A DNA stretch of 64,000 nucleotides from assembly GCF_003333265.1 (NCBI RefSeq), contig NZ_QOLB01000089.1:1-64000 (forward strand), written 5' to 3'. Shown here piece by piece: positions 53,171 through 61,954 of this stretch (its first letter is position 1; every line of letters starts with the position of its first letter). This DNA comes from Candidatus Halocynthiibacter alkanivorans (GTDB taxonomy: Bacteria; Pseudomonadota; Alphaproteobacteria; Rhodobacterales; Rhodobacteraceae). Below the pieces are notes generated by a model. It worked only from the letters and a program-made list of their open reading frames with translations. It had not been told where the DNA came from and made no database searches. Position numbers and translations under genes: made by a program.

Positions 53171-53650
53171 ATGAACGACAGTACCCAATTTCCCGACGAA
53201 TTTCCCGACGGCTTCCCCGATGAGCTCCGCATCATCGCCGGCGCCTTCGCGCTCCATCAGCATATGCTGCGCTATGTCTGTGACCAGGACGGCCAGCTTT
53301 CCATGAGCCAGCGCCACCTGATGGCAGGACTAAGCCAACCCCAGCGCATGGGACAGCTGGCGCAGAAACTGCGCTGTCTGCCGTCCACCGTGACTGCGCT
53401 GGCTTCCGAACTGACTGAATTGGGGCTGGTGCGCCGGGAAGCCGATCCCGCGGACCGCCGCGCCTCGCGCCTGGTGCTGACCGACAAGGGGCAGGACCTG
53501 CGCGCCAGCTCCATGCAGGCCGCCTGTGAGGAGTTTCACCGCGCCACCGGGCTTGGTGCCTCTGACATCGCCCGGCTTGCAGGTCCGATGGACCGCATGC
53601 GCAAACATCTTGAATCCCAGCCTTTGAAATCCGAGGATCAGACCACATGA
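53171..53650 (+). CDS. MarR family transcriptional regulator
   Basis: This 159-residue regulator has the MarR winged helix: MSQRHLMAGLSQPQRMGQLAQKLRCLPSTVTALASELTELGLVRREADPADRRASRLVLTDKG (about residues 43-105). It would repress the RND efflux genes downstream until a ligand binds. It overlaps the periplasmic adaptor gene by four bases. Tandem dyads upstream suggest autoregulation. Confidence 0.87.
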   Translation: MNDSTQFPDEFPDGFPDELRIIAGAFALHQHMLRYVCDQDGQLSMSQRHLMAGLSQPQRMGQLAQKLRCLPSTVTALASELTELGLVRREADPADRRASRLVLTDKGQDLRASSMQAACEEFHRATGLGASDIARLAGPMDRMRKHLESQPLKSEDQTT

Positions 53651-54729
53651 CACTTTTCCGTATTTTTCCTGGTGTCCTCGCGGCCACCACGGCGCTGACT
53701 TTGCTTGCCGGGCCTCTCGCAGCCCAGCAGGACACCCAGACCCCCTCAGCACTCCAGAGCCTGCGCCCGGTGAAACTGGCGACCATTGCCAACGAGACCG
53801 ATGTGCTGGTGCGGCGTTTCTTTGGCCAGGTGGTGGCGCGTGAAACCGTAGACCTGGCGTTCCAGGTGGGGGGTCAGATCCTCGACCTGCCAATTGTCGA
53901 AGGCAGCGCCGTCGCCAAAGGCGACACCATTGCCGCACTGGATCTGGAGCAGTTTGAACTGCAACGCGACCAGGCAATGCTACAGCTGGAACAGGCGCAG
54001 CGCACCTTTGAGCGGCAAAAAACGCTCGGTGCCACCCGGGTGGCGCAATCCTCAATTGATGATGCTGAAACAGCCGCCAAAGCCGCAGAAATCGCTCTGC
54101 GCAATGCGGAATACGCGCTGGAACGCGCCACTCTGGTGGCGCCGTTCGATGGGCTGGTGGCCTCAAGGCTGAGTGAAAACTTTGCCACGGTTGCCGCGGG
54201 AACCCCGGTGGTCCGGCTGCATGATCTGTCTGAGTTACGCGTCGAGATCGAAGTGCCGGAAATCCTGTTCCGCCAGGCCCAGGATGACAGCCATGTCTCG
54301 ATGAATGCGATCCTGCCCGGCTCTGATGAGATGTACCCGCTGGAGGTTCGCGAATTCAAAGCTGAAACCTCGACGGTCGGCCAGACCTATAACATCACCC
54401 TGGTGATGGAACCGCCCACCGGGCAGAGCCTGCTGCCCGGGGCATCCGTGACCGTGCTGGCCCGTCGTCTGAGCGGCGCCTCGGTGATCTATATCCCGGT
54501 GACCGCCATTGTCACCGACTCTGCCCGTGCGACCTATGTGATGGTCTACACCCCCAAGGGCGCCGATCAGGGCAAGGTGACCAAAACACCGGTGACCCTG
54601 CGCGCAGAATCTGACGGCCGTTTCATCCTGGTGAACGGTCTGGCTCCCGGCGCTGAGATCGTGGTGGCCGGGGCGCAAATGGTCAGTGACGGTGAAGCGG
54701 TGCGTCGCTTTTCCGGCTTTGGCAACTAG
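53647..54729 (+). CDS. RND efflux periplasmic adaptor (membrane fusion) protein
   Basis: This 360-residue protein has an N-terminal signal (ALTLLAGPLAAQ), a lipoyl-type beta segment (AFQVGGQILDLPIVEGSAVAKGDTIAALD), a helical hairpin (ERQKTLGATRVAQSSIDDAETAAKAAE) and a beta-barrel/membrane-proximal C-terminal domain. It connects the inner-membrane pump to an outer-membrane channel. It is co-transcribed with the MarR regulator and the RND pump. Confidence 0.87.
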   Translation: MTLFRIFPGVLAATTALTLLAGPLAAQQDTQTPSALQSLRPVKLATIANETDVLVRRFFGQVVARETVDLAFQVGGQILDLPIVEGSAVAKGDTIAALDLEQFELQRDQAMLQLEQAQRTFERQKTLGATRVAQSSIDDAETAAKAAEIALRNAEYALERATLVAPFDGLVASRLSENFATVAAGTPVVRLHDLSELRVEIEVPEILFRQAQDDSHVSMNAILPGSDEMYPLEVREFKAETSTVGQTYNITLVMEPPTGQSLLPGASVTVLARRLSGASVIYIPVTAIVTDSARATYVMVYTPKGADQGKVTKTPVTLRAESDGRFILVNGLAPGAEIVVAGAQMVSDGEAVRRFSGFGN

Positions 54730-54742
54730 GGGGGCTTGAGCA

Positions 54743-57700
54743 ATGTCTGTAGCACGCGGCTCAATTGACAAAAGCCTGTTCACCTGGATCCTGATGCTCA
54801 GCCTGCTGCTGGGCGGTGTCTGGGGGTTCTTCACGGTCGGCCGTCTCGAAGACCCGGCCTTTACCATCAAAAGCGCGGTGATCGTCACCCAGTACCCCGG
54901 CGCAACCGCCGCCCAGGTGGCGCGGGAAGTGTCCGAGCCGCTGGAATCGGCGATTCAGAAACTGTCGGAACTGGACAGTATTGCCTCGCGCAATGAACCT
55001 GGCCTGTCCACCATCACCATTGAAATAAAATCGACCTTTGACGGCGAGGAGTTGCCGGCGATCTGGACCAAGCTGCGCAACCGGGTCGGCGATGCCGCCG
55101 GCAACCTGCCCGACGGGGTGCGCACACCGATGGTGAACGACAGTTTCGGGGATGTGTTTGGCCTGTTCTACGCGGTCAGCGCCGAAGGGTTCTCTGACGC
55201 CGAACGCCATCAGGTCGCCCGTTTCCTGCGCCGCGAACTTCTGGCGGTGGACGGTGTCGCCGATGTGGAGGTCTCCGGCCTGCCCGAAGAGGTGATCTAT
55301 GTCGACGCCAATATGGCGCAGGCTTACAATCAGAATATTCCCGCCACTTTGCTGACCAACGCCATTGCCAGCGCCAACTCGGTGACCCCTGCGGGCAACG
55401 TCAATCAGGATGGTCGGCGCACCCGGATCACCAACCCTGAAGGCTCGGATTCTGTGGATGAAATCGCCGGTCTCACCGTCGGGGTCAACGGCCAGCTGGT
55501 GAACCTGTTTGATCTCGCAACGGTCTATCGCGGCCGCAAAGAAAACCCGGCTCAGATTATCCGCCACAACGGGGTCGAAGCCTTCACCCTCGGCGTGTCC
55601 GGCCTGTCCTCTGAGAATATCGTCGAAGTGGGTCAGCGGGTGGATGCACGCCTGGCCGAGCTGGAAAACGAAATCCCCGTCGGGGTCAACCTGCAGCCCA
55701 TCTATCAGCAGCATGTGATCGTGGATGAGGCCAGTTCAGCGTTTCTGGTCAATCTCGCGATGTCAGTGGCCATCGTGGTCGCGGTTCTGGCCCTGTTCAT
55801 GGGCTGGCGCGCCGGTGTTGTGGTGGGCGTCACCCTGGTGCTGAGTGTGATCGGCACGCTGTTTTTCATGGCGCTGTTTTCCATCGAAATGGAACGTATT
55901 TCGCTCGGCGCGCTGATCATCGCCATGGGCATGCTGGTGGACAACGCCATCGTGGTGGCCGAAGGCATGCAGATCCAGATGGCCTCGGGGCGCTCTTCGC
56001 GCGAAGCGGCCCAGGACGTGGGCGGCAAGACCCAGACGCCACTGCTCGGCGCCACAGTGATCGGCATTATGGCCTTTGCCGGCATTGGCCTGTCGCCGGA
56101 CGCCACCGGAGAATTCCTGTTTTCTCTCTTTGCGGTGATTTCGATCTCGCTGCTGCTCAGCTGGATACTGGCGCTGACCGCCACACCTCTGCTCGGACAT
56201 TATTTCTTCAAACGCGGCACCGGTACCGGCGATCATGACCCCTATGGCGGTCGTATCTTCCGCGCCTATGCCGGGCTGCTGCGGGTGGCGATCCGTCTTC
56301 GTTGGCTGGTGGTGATGCTGCTGATCGCGGTGACGGTTGCGGGTTACGCCGGGTTTGGGTCGGTGAAACAACAGTTCTTCCCCGATTCCAATACGCCGCT
56401 GTTCTTCGTGAATTACAAACTGCCCCAGGGCACCAGTATCAGTGAGACCAGCGCCGAAATGGCGATCGTCGAAAAATGGTTGCTGGAGCGGGAAGATGTC
56501 ACCGCCGTCACCACCTTTATCGGGGCCGGCGCCACGCGGTTCATGCTGACCTATGATCCGGGTGACCGGGACGCCAGCTATGGCCACCTGATCGTGCGGA
56601 CCGAAAACCTGGAAGCCATCCCGGCGTTGCGTGCGGATCTGGATGCTTTTGGCGCCGCAATGCTGCCCGCAGGTGAATTCCGCACCCAGCGGCTGGTGTT
56701 CGGCCCTGGTGGCGGCGCACCGATCGCGGCGCGCTTCTCCGGGCCCGATCCCAAAGTGCTGCGCGCGCTGGGCGAAGAAGCCACCCGGCGTATGCTGGCG
56801 GCCTCAGACAATCTGCTGCATCTGCGCACCAACTGGCGCGAGCCGGAGCTGGTGCTGCGCCCGGTCTATGCGTCTGACCGTGCTCAGTCTGCCGGTGTGC
56901 CCCGGGACCTGGTGGCCACCGCACTGACCTTTGCCACCGATGGCATCCGCGCCGGCACCTATCGCGAACAGGACCGGCTGATTCCGATCATTGTGCGGCC
57001 CAATCCGGACGACAATCTGGCAATAATGGATATGATTCTAGGCAACAGCGCCGGCGAAAAAGTCGCGCTGCAGCAAGTGGTCGACGGCATGGGGTTTGAG
57101 GTCCAGGACACACTGATCTGGCGCCGCAACCGGGTGCAGACCCTGACCGTGGAATCAGACATCGTCGCCGGGGTCACCAATGATGCAGCGCAGAAGGAAA
57201 TCACCGCCGCGGTTGAAGCGATGGTGCTGCCGGTGGGTTATGTACTGGAATGGGGCGGCGACCTGGAAAACTCCTCGGAAGCGCAGCAAAGCCTCGGCCG
57301 GCAACTGCCGCTGTCTTTCCTGGTGATGGTGATGATTTCGGTGCTGCTGTTTGGCGCGCTGCGTCAGCCGCTGGTGATCTGGCTGCTGGTGCCAATGTCG
57401 GTGAACGGCGTGGTGATCGGTCTGCTTGGCACCGGCTTGCCCTTCACCTTTACCGCACTGCTCGGCCTGCTCAGCTTGTCGGGTATGCTGCTCAAAAACG
57501 GCATCGTGCTGGTCGAGGAAATCGACCTGGTGCGCGCCTCGGGCGTGCCGTTTGACCAGGCGGTGGTCGAAGCCTGTACCTCGCGCCTGCGGCCGGTGAT
57601 GCTGGCGGCGGTGACCACGATCCTGGGTATGATCCCACTGCTGGGAGACGCGTTTTTCGCTTCTATGGCGGTGACCATTATGGGCGGTCTGGCCTTTGCC

Positions 57701-57775
57701 ACCGTGCTGACCCTGGTGGCAGCACCGGTGTTCTACGTGCTTCTGTTTCACCGCGAGAGGCGCGCAAAAGCGTAG
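54743..57775 (+). CDS. RND family efflux pump inner-membrane subunit
   Basis: This 1010-residue protein has 12 hydrophobic segments in the usual 1+5+1+5 pattern and two large periplasmic loops. The proton-relay Asp of TM4 is in LIIAMGMLVDNAIVVAEGMQ (about 385-404). It uses the proton gradient to expel a toxic compound. The N-terminus SVARGSIDKSLFTWILMLSLLLGG is the first transmembrane helix. Substrate specificity (drug, dye or metal) is not readable, and no outer-membrane channel gene is next to it. Confidence 0.9.
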   Translation: MSVARGSIDKSLFTWILMLSLLLGGVWGFFTVGRLEDPAFTIKSAVIVTQYPGATAAQVAREVSEPLESAIQKLSELDSIASRNEPGLSTITIEIKSTFDGEELPAIWTKLRNRVGDAAGNLPDGVRTPMVNDSFGDVFGLFYAVSAEGFSDAERHQVARFLRRELLAVDGVADVEVSGLPEEVIYVDANMAQAYNQNIPATLLTNAIASANSVTPAGNVNQDGRRTRITNPEGSDSVDEIAGLTVGVNGQLVNLFDLATVYRGRKENPAQIIRHNGVEAFTLGVSGLSSENIVEVGQRVDARLAELENEIPVGVNLQPIYQQHVIVDEASSAFLVNLAMSVAIVVAVLALFMGWRAGVVVGVTLVLSVIGTLFFMALFSIEMERISLGALIIAMGMLVDNAIVVAEGMQIQMASGRSSREAAQDVGGKTQTPLLGATVIGIMAFAGIGLSPDATGEFLFSLFAVISISLLLSWILALTATPLLGHYFFKRGTGTGDHDPYGGRIFRAYAGLLRVAIRLRWLVVMLLIAVTVAGYAGFGSVKQQFFPDSNTPLFFVNYKLPQGTSISETSAEMAIVEKWLLEREDVTAVTTFIGAGATRFMLTYDPGDRDASYGHLIVRTENLEAIPALRADLDAFGAAMLPAGEFRTQRLVFGPGGGAPIAARFSGPDPKVLRALGEEATRRMLAASDNLLHLRTNWREPELVLRPVYASDRAQSAGVPRDLVATALTFATDGIRAGTYREQDRLIPIIVRPNPDDNLAIMDMILGNSAGEKVALQQVVDGMGFEVQDTLIWRRNRVQTLTVESDIVAGVTNDAAQKEITAAVEAMVLPVGYVLEWGGDLENSSEAQQSLGRQLPLSFLVMVMISVLLFGALRQPLVIWLLVPMSVNGVVIGLLGTGLPFTFTALLGLLSLSGMLLKNGIVLVEEIDLVRASGVPFDQAVVEACTSRLRPVMLAAVTTILGMIPLLGDAFFASMAVTIMGGLAFATVLTLVAAPVFYVLLFHRERRAKA

Positions 57776-57842
57776 GTACGCGCAATAATACAAGCGTTTT
57801 TGCGGCGCATAAGCGATATGCGCAATTGCCTCTATACAAACT

Positions 57843-57870
57843 GGCCCGTTCCGCGTAGGAGCGGGCCTTT
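57843..57870 (+). terminator. Terminator after the RND operon
   Basis: GGCCCGTTCC and GGAGCGGGCC form a 10-bp stem (one G-U pair) around GCGTA, followed by a short UUU tract. It is 68 nt after the RND pump stop codon. Confidence 0.75.
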
Positions 57871-57911
57871 CCTATATCCGCCCTACCCGCGCCCCTGTGA
57901 AAGGCTCCCTC

Positions 57912-60068
57912 ATGCAAGATATTCAAACCACTGTGCCGCCCCTGGCAAAAGCCCTGGCCAAGCGTGGGTATGAAAATCTGACCCCGGTTCAGCTGGAAGT
58001 GACCAAGCCAGAGCTGGAAGACCAGGATCTGCTGGTGTCGGCCCAGACCGGCTCGGGCAAGACCGTTGGTTTTGGTATTGCGATCGCGCCGACCCTGCTG
58101 GAAGGCGCCGATAAACTGCCCGCCGCCGGCGCCCCGCTGTCGCTGGTGATCGCGCCAACGCGCGAACTGGCGCTGCAGGTGATGCGCGAACTGCAATGGC
58201 TCTATGAATTCACTGGCGCCCGGGTGGTCTCCTGTGTGGGTGGCATGGATTACCGCACCGAAAAACGCGCGCTGGAGCGGGGCGCCCATATTGTTGTCGG
58301 CACGCCGGGCCGGCTGCGCGACCATATTCAGCGCAACTCGCTGGACCTGAGCAACATCCGCGCCGCGGTGCTGGATGAAGCCGATGAGATGCTGGACCTG
58401 GGCTTCCGCGAAGACCTGGAATTCATCCTGGGTGAGTCCCCGGATGAGCGCCGCACCCTGCTGTTTTCCGCCACCGTGCCGCGCGGCATCGCCAACCTGG
58501 CGCGCAACTTCCAAAAAGACGCCAAACGCATCGAGACCAAGTCCGAAGCCAAACAGCACTCGGACATTTCCTACCGTGCGCTGCCGGTAAACCCGGCGGA
58601 CCTGGAAAACGGCATCATCAATATGCTGCGTTTCCATGAGGCCCAGAACGCACTGGTATTCTGCAACACCCGTGCCACCGTGAACCGGATGCTGGCCCGC
58701 TTCTCCAACCGTGGTTTTTCCGTGGTGGCGCTGTCGGGCGAGTTGTCCCAGGCCGAACGCACCCACGCGCTTCAGGCGATGCGCGACGGTCGCGCCCGGG
58801 TCTGTATCGCCACCGATGTGGCCGCCCGTGGCATTGACCTTCCGGGTCTGGAACTGGTGATCCACGCCGATCTGCCCTCCAACGCTGAAACTCTGCTGCA
58901 CCGCTCGGGTCGGACCGGCCGCGCTGGCCGCAAAGGTATTTCGGCGCTTATGGTGCCGGTGCGCATGCGCAAAAAAGCCGAGCGCCTGCTGCAATTCGCC
59001 AAAGTGACGGCCGAATGGGAATCCCCACCCACCGCCGATGACGTGCGCAAAAAAGACGTTGAACGTCTGATGACCCACGAAGCGCTGACCGCTGAGATCA
59101 AAGACGAAGAGCGCGAGATGGTCGAAATGCTGACCGGGGGCCACAACGCCGACGCGCTGGCTGCCGCCCTGGTGCGTTTCTATTCCGAGAAACATTCTGC
59201 TCCGGAAGAGATCGCCACCGTCAACACTGACGCGCCGCCCAAACGCGAAGCCTTTGGCCCCTCGACCTGGATCTCGCTGGCGATCGGTTATGACCAGAAC
59301 GCCGACCCGCGCTGGTTGCTGCCGATGGTCTGCCGTGGCGGCGATATCAACCGCGATGCCATTGGTGCGATCCGCATCCAGGACAAAGAAAGCTTTGTTG
59401 AAATCGCCCAGGGTTCCTTTGACGCGTTCAAATCCGCCATTGGCGCTGCCCAGGAGCTGGAAGACGGCGTCAAAGTGCAGATCCTCGACAAACCTCCGGT
59501 ACTGGCGCAACGCAAAGGCCGTCCCGCCGGCAAACCCGGCGGCCGTCCAGGCGGCAAATTTGGCGACAAACCCCGCGGCGGTGACCGTGATCGTGGCGGC
59601 TATGGCGACAAACCACGCGGCAACCGCGACGACAAACCACGCGGCAGCTATGGCGACAAACCCAGTGGTGGCTATGACCGCGAAGAGGGCCGTCCTGCGC
59701 GCAATGACCGTGGGCCCAAATCCAGCCCGCACGAGCGCAAACCCAAAGGCGACGGTTTCTCTGACTCCGTGCGCCCCTATAAAGAGCGTTCCAAACCCTC
59801 TGAGGGTGGCAAACCTGCCGGCAAATACGGCGACAAACCGGCTGGTAAGTATGGTGACAAACCTGCGGGCAAATACGGTGACAAACCCCGTGGCAAGCCA
59901 AGCGACAAACCACGTGGTAAATATGGCGATGCGCCTGCGGGCAAACCCGCTGGCAAACCGGCGGCCAAACCTGCCAAGCCAAACTTCAGCGCCGACCCTT
60001 CCAAGTCTCTGCGCAAACCCCGGGTTGCACGTGGTGCCAACGCGATGCCAACACGTAAAAAAACCTGA
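57912..60068 (+). CDS. DEAD-box ATP-dependent RNA helicase with DbpA-type domain
   Basis: This 718-residue RNA helicase has Q-motif FENLTPVQ-like start, motif I AQTGSGKT (about 45-52), II DEAD in VLDEADEMLD, III SATVP, and VI HRSGRTGRAGR. A DbpA-type RNA-binding domain (about 445-505, TWISLAIGYDQNADPRWLLPMVCRGGDINRD) follows, then a Lys/Gly/Pro-rich tail (about 530-718) with repeats such as GKYGDKPA. It would remodel structured RNA, for example in ribosome assembly or cold adaptation. ATG at 57912 is chosen because AAAGG lies 7 nt upstream; a GTG at 57897 would add five residues. Confidence 0.9.
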   Translation: MQDIQTTVPPLAKALAKRGYENLTPVQLEVTKPELEDQDLLVSAQTGSGKTVGFGIAIAPTLLEGADKLPAAGAPLSLVIAPTRELALQVMRELQWLYEFTGARVVSCVGGMDYRTEKRALERGAHIVVGTPGRLRDHIQRNSLDLSNIRAAVLDEADEMLDLGFREDLEFILGESPDERRTLLFSATVPRGIANLARNFQKDAKRIETKSEAKQHSDISYRALPVNPADLENGIINMLRFHEAQNALVFCNTRATVNRMLARFSNRGFSVVALSGELSQAERTHALQAMRDGRARVCIATDVAARGIDLPGLELVIHADLPSNAETLLHRSGRTGRAGRKGISALMVPVRMRKKAERLLQFAKVTAEWESPPTADDVRKKDVERLMTHEALTAEIKDEEREMVEMLTGGHNADALAAALVRFYSEKHSAPEEIATVNTDAPPKREAFGPSTWISLAIGYDQNADPRWLLPMVCRGGDINRDAIGAIRIQDKESFVEIAQGSFDAFKSAIGAAQELEDGVKVQILDKPPVLAQRKGRPAGKPGGRPGGKFGDKPRGGDRDRGGYGDKPRGNRDDKPRGSYGDKPSGGYDREEGRPARNDRGPKSSPHERKPKGDGFSDSVRPYKERSKPSEGGKPAGKYGDKPAGKYGDKPAGKYGDKPRGKPSDKPRGKYGDAPAGKPAGKPAAKPAKPNFSADPSKSLRKPRVARGANAMPTRKKT

Positions 60069-60104
60069 ACGCCAGGTCTGAACACCAGGTCTGAACACCG
60101 GGCC
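60066..60104 (+). repeat. Three 13-nt tandem repeats at the helicase 3' end
   Basis: TGAACGCCAGGTC, TGAACACCAGGTC and TGAACACCGGGCC follow each other directly at the stop codon of the helicase gene. It is a short tandem array. Confidence 0.7.
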
Positions 60105-60136
60105 TGAGCGCACACTTGCGCTCCTGATCTAAAACA

Positions 60137-60168
60137 AAGCCACAGCGTTATCGCGCTGTGGCTTTTTT
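60137..60168 (+). terminator. Rho-independent terminator after the helicase gene
   Basis: AAGCCACAGCG (60137-60147) pairs with CGCTGTGGCTT (60154-60164) around a 6-nt loop and is followed by a run of U residues. It is a strong intrinsic terminator. Confidence 0.92.
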
Positions 60169-60338
60169 CTTGGCTGGCGCGCCCGGCACTGTTTAGCCGC
60201 CATAAACCCGGGACTCTCCGACGGGTTCTGGACGGTGCGCTACCTCTTTGGACGGGTCCGCAAAGCGTGCTGGTCAAGGGCAGGATTAACAGGCCATGAC
60301 GCTGGATTTGACTCTCAAAAGTTGGTTTAAATCGCCTC

Positions 60339-60390
60339 GCGCCTGACCTTGGGGAGGTATGAAACGCCTTCCCGGGGGAAGGTCAGGCGC
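60339..60390. repeat. Dispersed palindromic repeat, copy C
   Basis: This 52-bp copy has perfect 12-bp inverted ends, GCGCCTGACCTT (60339-60350) and AAGGTCAGGCGC (60379-60390), and an inner CTTCCCGGGGGAAG. Its reverse complement aligns with copies A and B near 21.8 and 22.9 kb. Confidence 0.75.
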
Positions 60391-60628
60391 GGCCCGGCGG
60401 TGCCAGGCTAAAAAATTCATAAGTCACCTGCGCTCGTCAGTGCAGGCCAACCCAATTTGCGCAGCCCGCACTATTTCCCTGTAGCCAATGGGCTCCCGGG
60501 CGGAATACGGCGCGCCGCGCCCGTCTGCTGTTCAGAGCAAGAGATTCCACGCCGCACCAGAATTGTCTTCTCCCCGTGCGCTGCAATAGGCTAAGACACA
60601 TCAACACCTTAACCTGAGGGCAGACGAG

Positions 60629-61069
60629 ATGACGCGGAAAGTCTACATACTGAATGGACCGAACCTGAACCTGCTGGGCAAACGCCAGCCCGAAATCTAC
60701 GGTTCTGTCACCCTTGCCGATGTGCAGGCCAATTGCGAAAACCTGGCCTCTGAACTGGGTCTGGCGGTTGAGTTTTTCCAGACCAACCATGAAGGCACCC
60801 TGGTCGACCAGATCCAGCTGGCGCGCGACAACGCCGCTGCGATCATCATCAATCCTGCCGCCTATACCCACACCTCGGTGGCCATCCTGGATGCGCTGCA
60901 CACTTTTGACGGTCCGGTGATCGAGGTGCATATTTCGAACGTACATCAACGCGAATCTTTCCGGCACCATTCCTATGTCAGCCAGCGCGCCGACGGGGTG
61001 CTCGCCGGGTTCGGCGTGCAGGGCTATGATCTGGCCCTGCGCCGGGTCGCGACTTTGCTGGAGAGCTGA
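60629..61069 (+). CDS. aroQ: Type II 3-dehydroquinate dehydratase
   Basis: This 146-residue enzyme dehydrates 3-dehydroquinate in the shikimate pathway. It has [19 protein letters not shown] (catalytic Tyr and Arg), [15 protein letters not shown], the [16 protein letters not shown] loop and [20 protein letters not shown], all typical of the type II family. Dodecameric in family. It is followed with no gap by the aldolase gene, which is probably co-transcribed. Confidence 0.93.
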   Translation: MTRKVYILNGPNLNLLGKRQPEIYGSVTLADVQANCENLASELGLAVEFFQTNHEGTLVDQIQLARDNAAAIIINPAAYTHTSVAILDALHTFDGPVIEVHISNVHQRESFRHHSYVSQRADGVLAGFGVQGYDLALRRVATLLES

Positions 61070-61831
61070 ATGAAACTGCCTGAAAACAAATTTAAAGCCG
61101 CGATCAAAGCCGGCCAGCAACAGATCGGCATGTGGAACTCGCTGCCGGGTTGTGCAGAACTGCTGGGCCATATGGGCTTTGACTGGGTGCTGGTGGATTG
61201 CGAACACGCGCCCCAGGACGTGCTGGACGTGCTGCCGGCACTGCAAAGCCTGGAGGCCGCTGGCACTCAGGCGGTGGTGCGCCCGGTGGAAAACGACGTG
61301 GCGCTGATCAAACGCTATCTCGATCTTGGCGCTCAGACGCTGTTGATCCCCCAGGTGCAAAACCCGGAAGAGGCCGCCCGCGCTGTCGCCGCCACCCGCT
61401 ATGCGCCGCGCGGCGTCCGTGGCATGGCCGGCATGACCCGCGCCACCCGCTTCAATACGGTGGAGAATTATTTCACCAGTTGCGAAGACGAACTCTGCCT
61501 GTTGCTGCAGGTCGAAACCATCGAAGCCATGGAGCATCTCGACGAAATTGCTCTCACCGACGGCGTGGATGGTATCTTTATCGGCCCGGCGGATCTGTCC
61601 GCTTCCATGGGCCTTCCAGGGCAGGGGTCTCACCCCGATGTTGTGGCGGTGATCGACAAGGCCATCACCCGCCTGAATGAGCTTGGGGTGCCCGCCGGCA
61701 TCCTGTCGCTGCAGGATGATGAAATCCGCCACTATATCGACCAGGGCACGGTGTTCACCGCTGTTGGCCTTGATACGCTGACGCTGGCCAAAGGCGCCAA
61801 AAGTCTCGCCACGCGTTTCCGTCCCGCCTGA
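61070..61831 (+). CDS. HpcH/HpaI family aldolase
   Basis: This 253-residue class II aldolase has the HpaI signature: GMWNSLPGCAELLGHMGFDWVLVDCEHAPQ (about 20-49), metal-binding residues around LLLQVETIEAMEHLDEIA and DGIFIGPADLSASMGLPGQ (about 157-175). The family cleaves 2-keto-3-deoxy acids and related compounds to pyruvate. It begins directly after the aroQ stop codon. The substrate is not clear from sequence; 2-keto-3-deoxy sugar acids or 4-hydroxy-2-oxo-heptanedioate types are possible. Confidence 0.87.
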   Translation: MKLPENKFKAAIKAGQQQIGMWNSLPGCAELLGHMGFDWVLVDCEHAPQDVLDVLPALQSLEAAGTQAVVRPVENDVALIKRYLDLGAQTLLIPQVQNPEEAARAVAATRYAPRGVRGMAGMTRATRFNTVENYFTSCEDELCLLLQVETIEAMEHLDEIALTDGVDGIFIGPADLSASMGLPGQGSHPDVVAVIDKAITRLNELGVPAGILSLQDDEIRHYIDQGTVFTAVGLDTLTLAKGAKSLATRFRPA

Positions 61832-61843
61832 CAAAAAACTGCG

Positions 61844-61867
61844 TCAGATCCGCAATGTCGGATCTGA
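61844..61867 (+). terminator. Terminator-like hairpin after the aldolase gene
   Basis: TCAGATCCG (61844-61852) pairs with CGGATCTGA (61859-61867) around a 6-nt loop, just after the stop codon. A short U-rich tract (CCTTTTGT) follows a few bases later, so it is probably a weak intrinsic terminator. Confidence 0.65.
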
Positions 61868-61954
61868 ACATCCTTTTGTCGCCTGCAGTTTATGACTTGG
61901 CCGCGAATTGCCCCATATTGCCCTTTGGGACTCCCGCGTAAGAAAGAGCCAGTT

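Larger units (their letters stand above)
60069..60628. other. 560-nt spacer between helicase and aroQ
   Basis: No gene is supported. It holds the 13-nt tandem repeats (60066-60104), an intrinsic terminator (60137-60168), one dispersed palindromic repeat (60339-60390) and, near the end, a promoter region for aroQ. GAGG lies 12 nt upstream of its ATG. Confidence 0.6.

Noticed and set aside
57678-60113. Long (811-residue) antisense open frame over the helicase
   Set aside because: It is the reverse-strand shadow of the GC-rich, repetitive helicase gene. It has no domain signature, and the helicase motifs on the other strand are complete.
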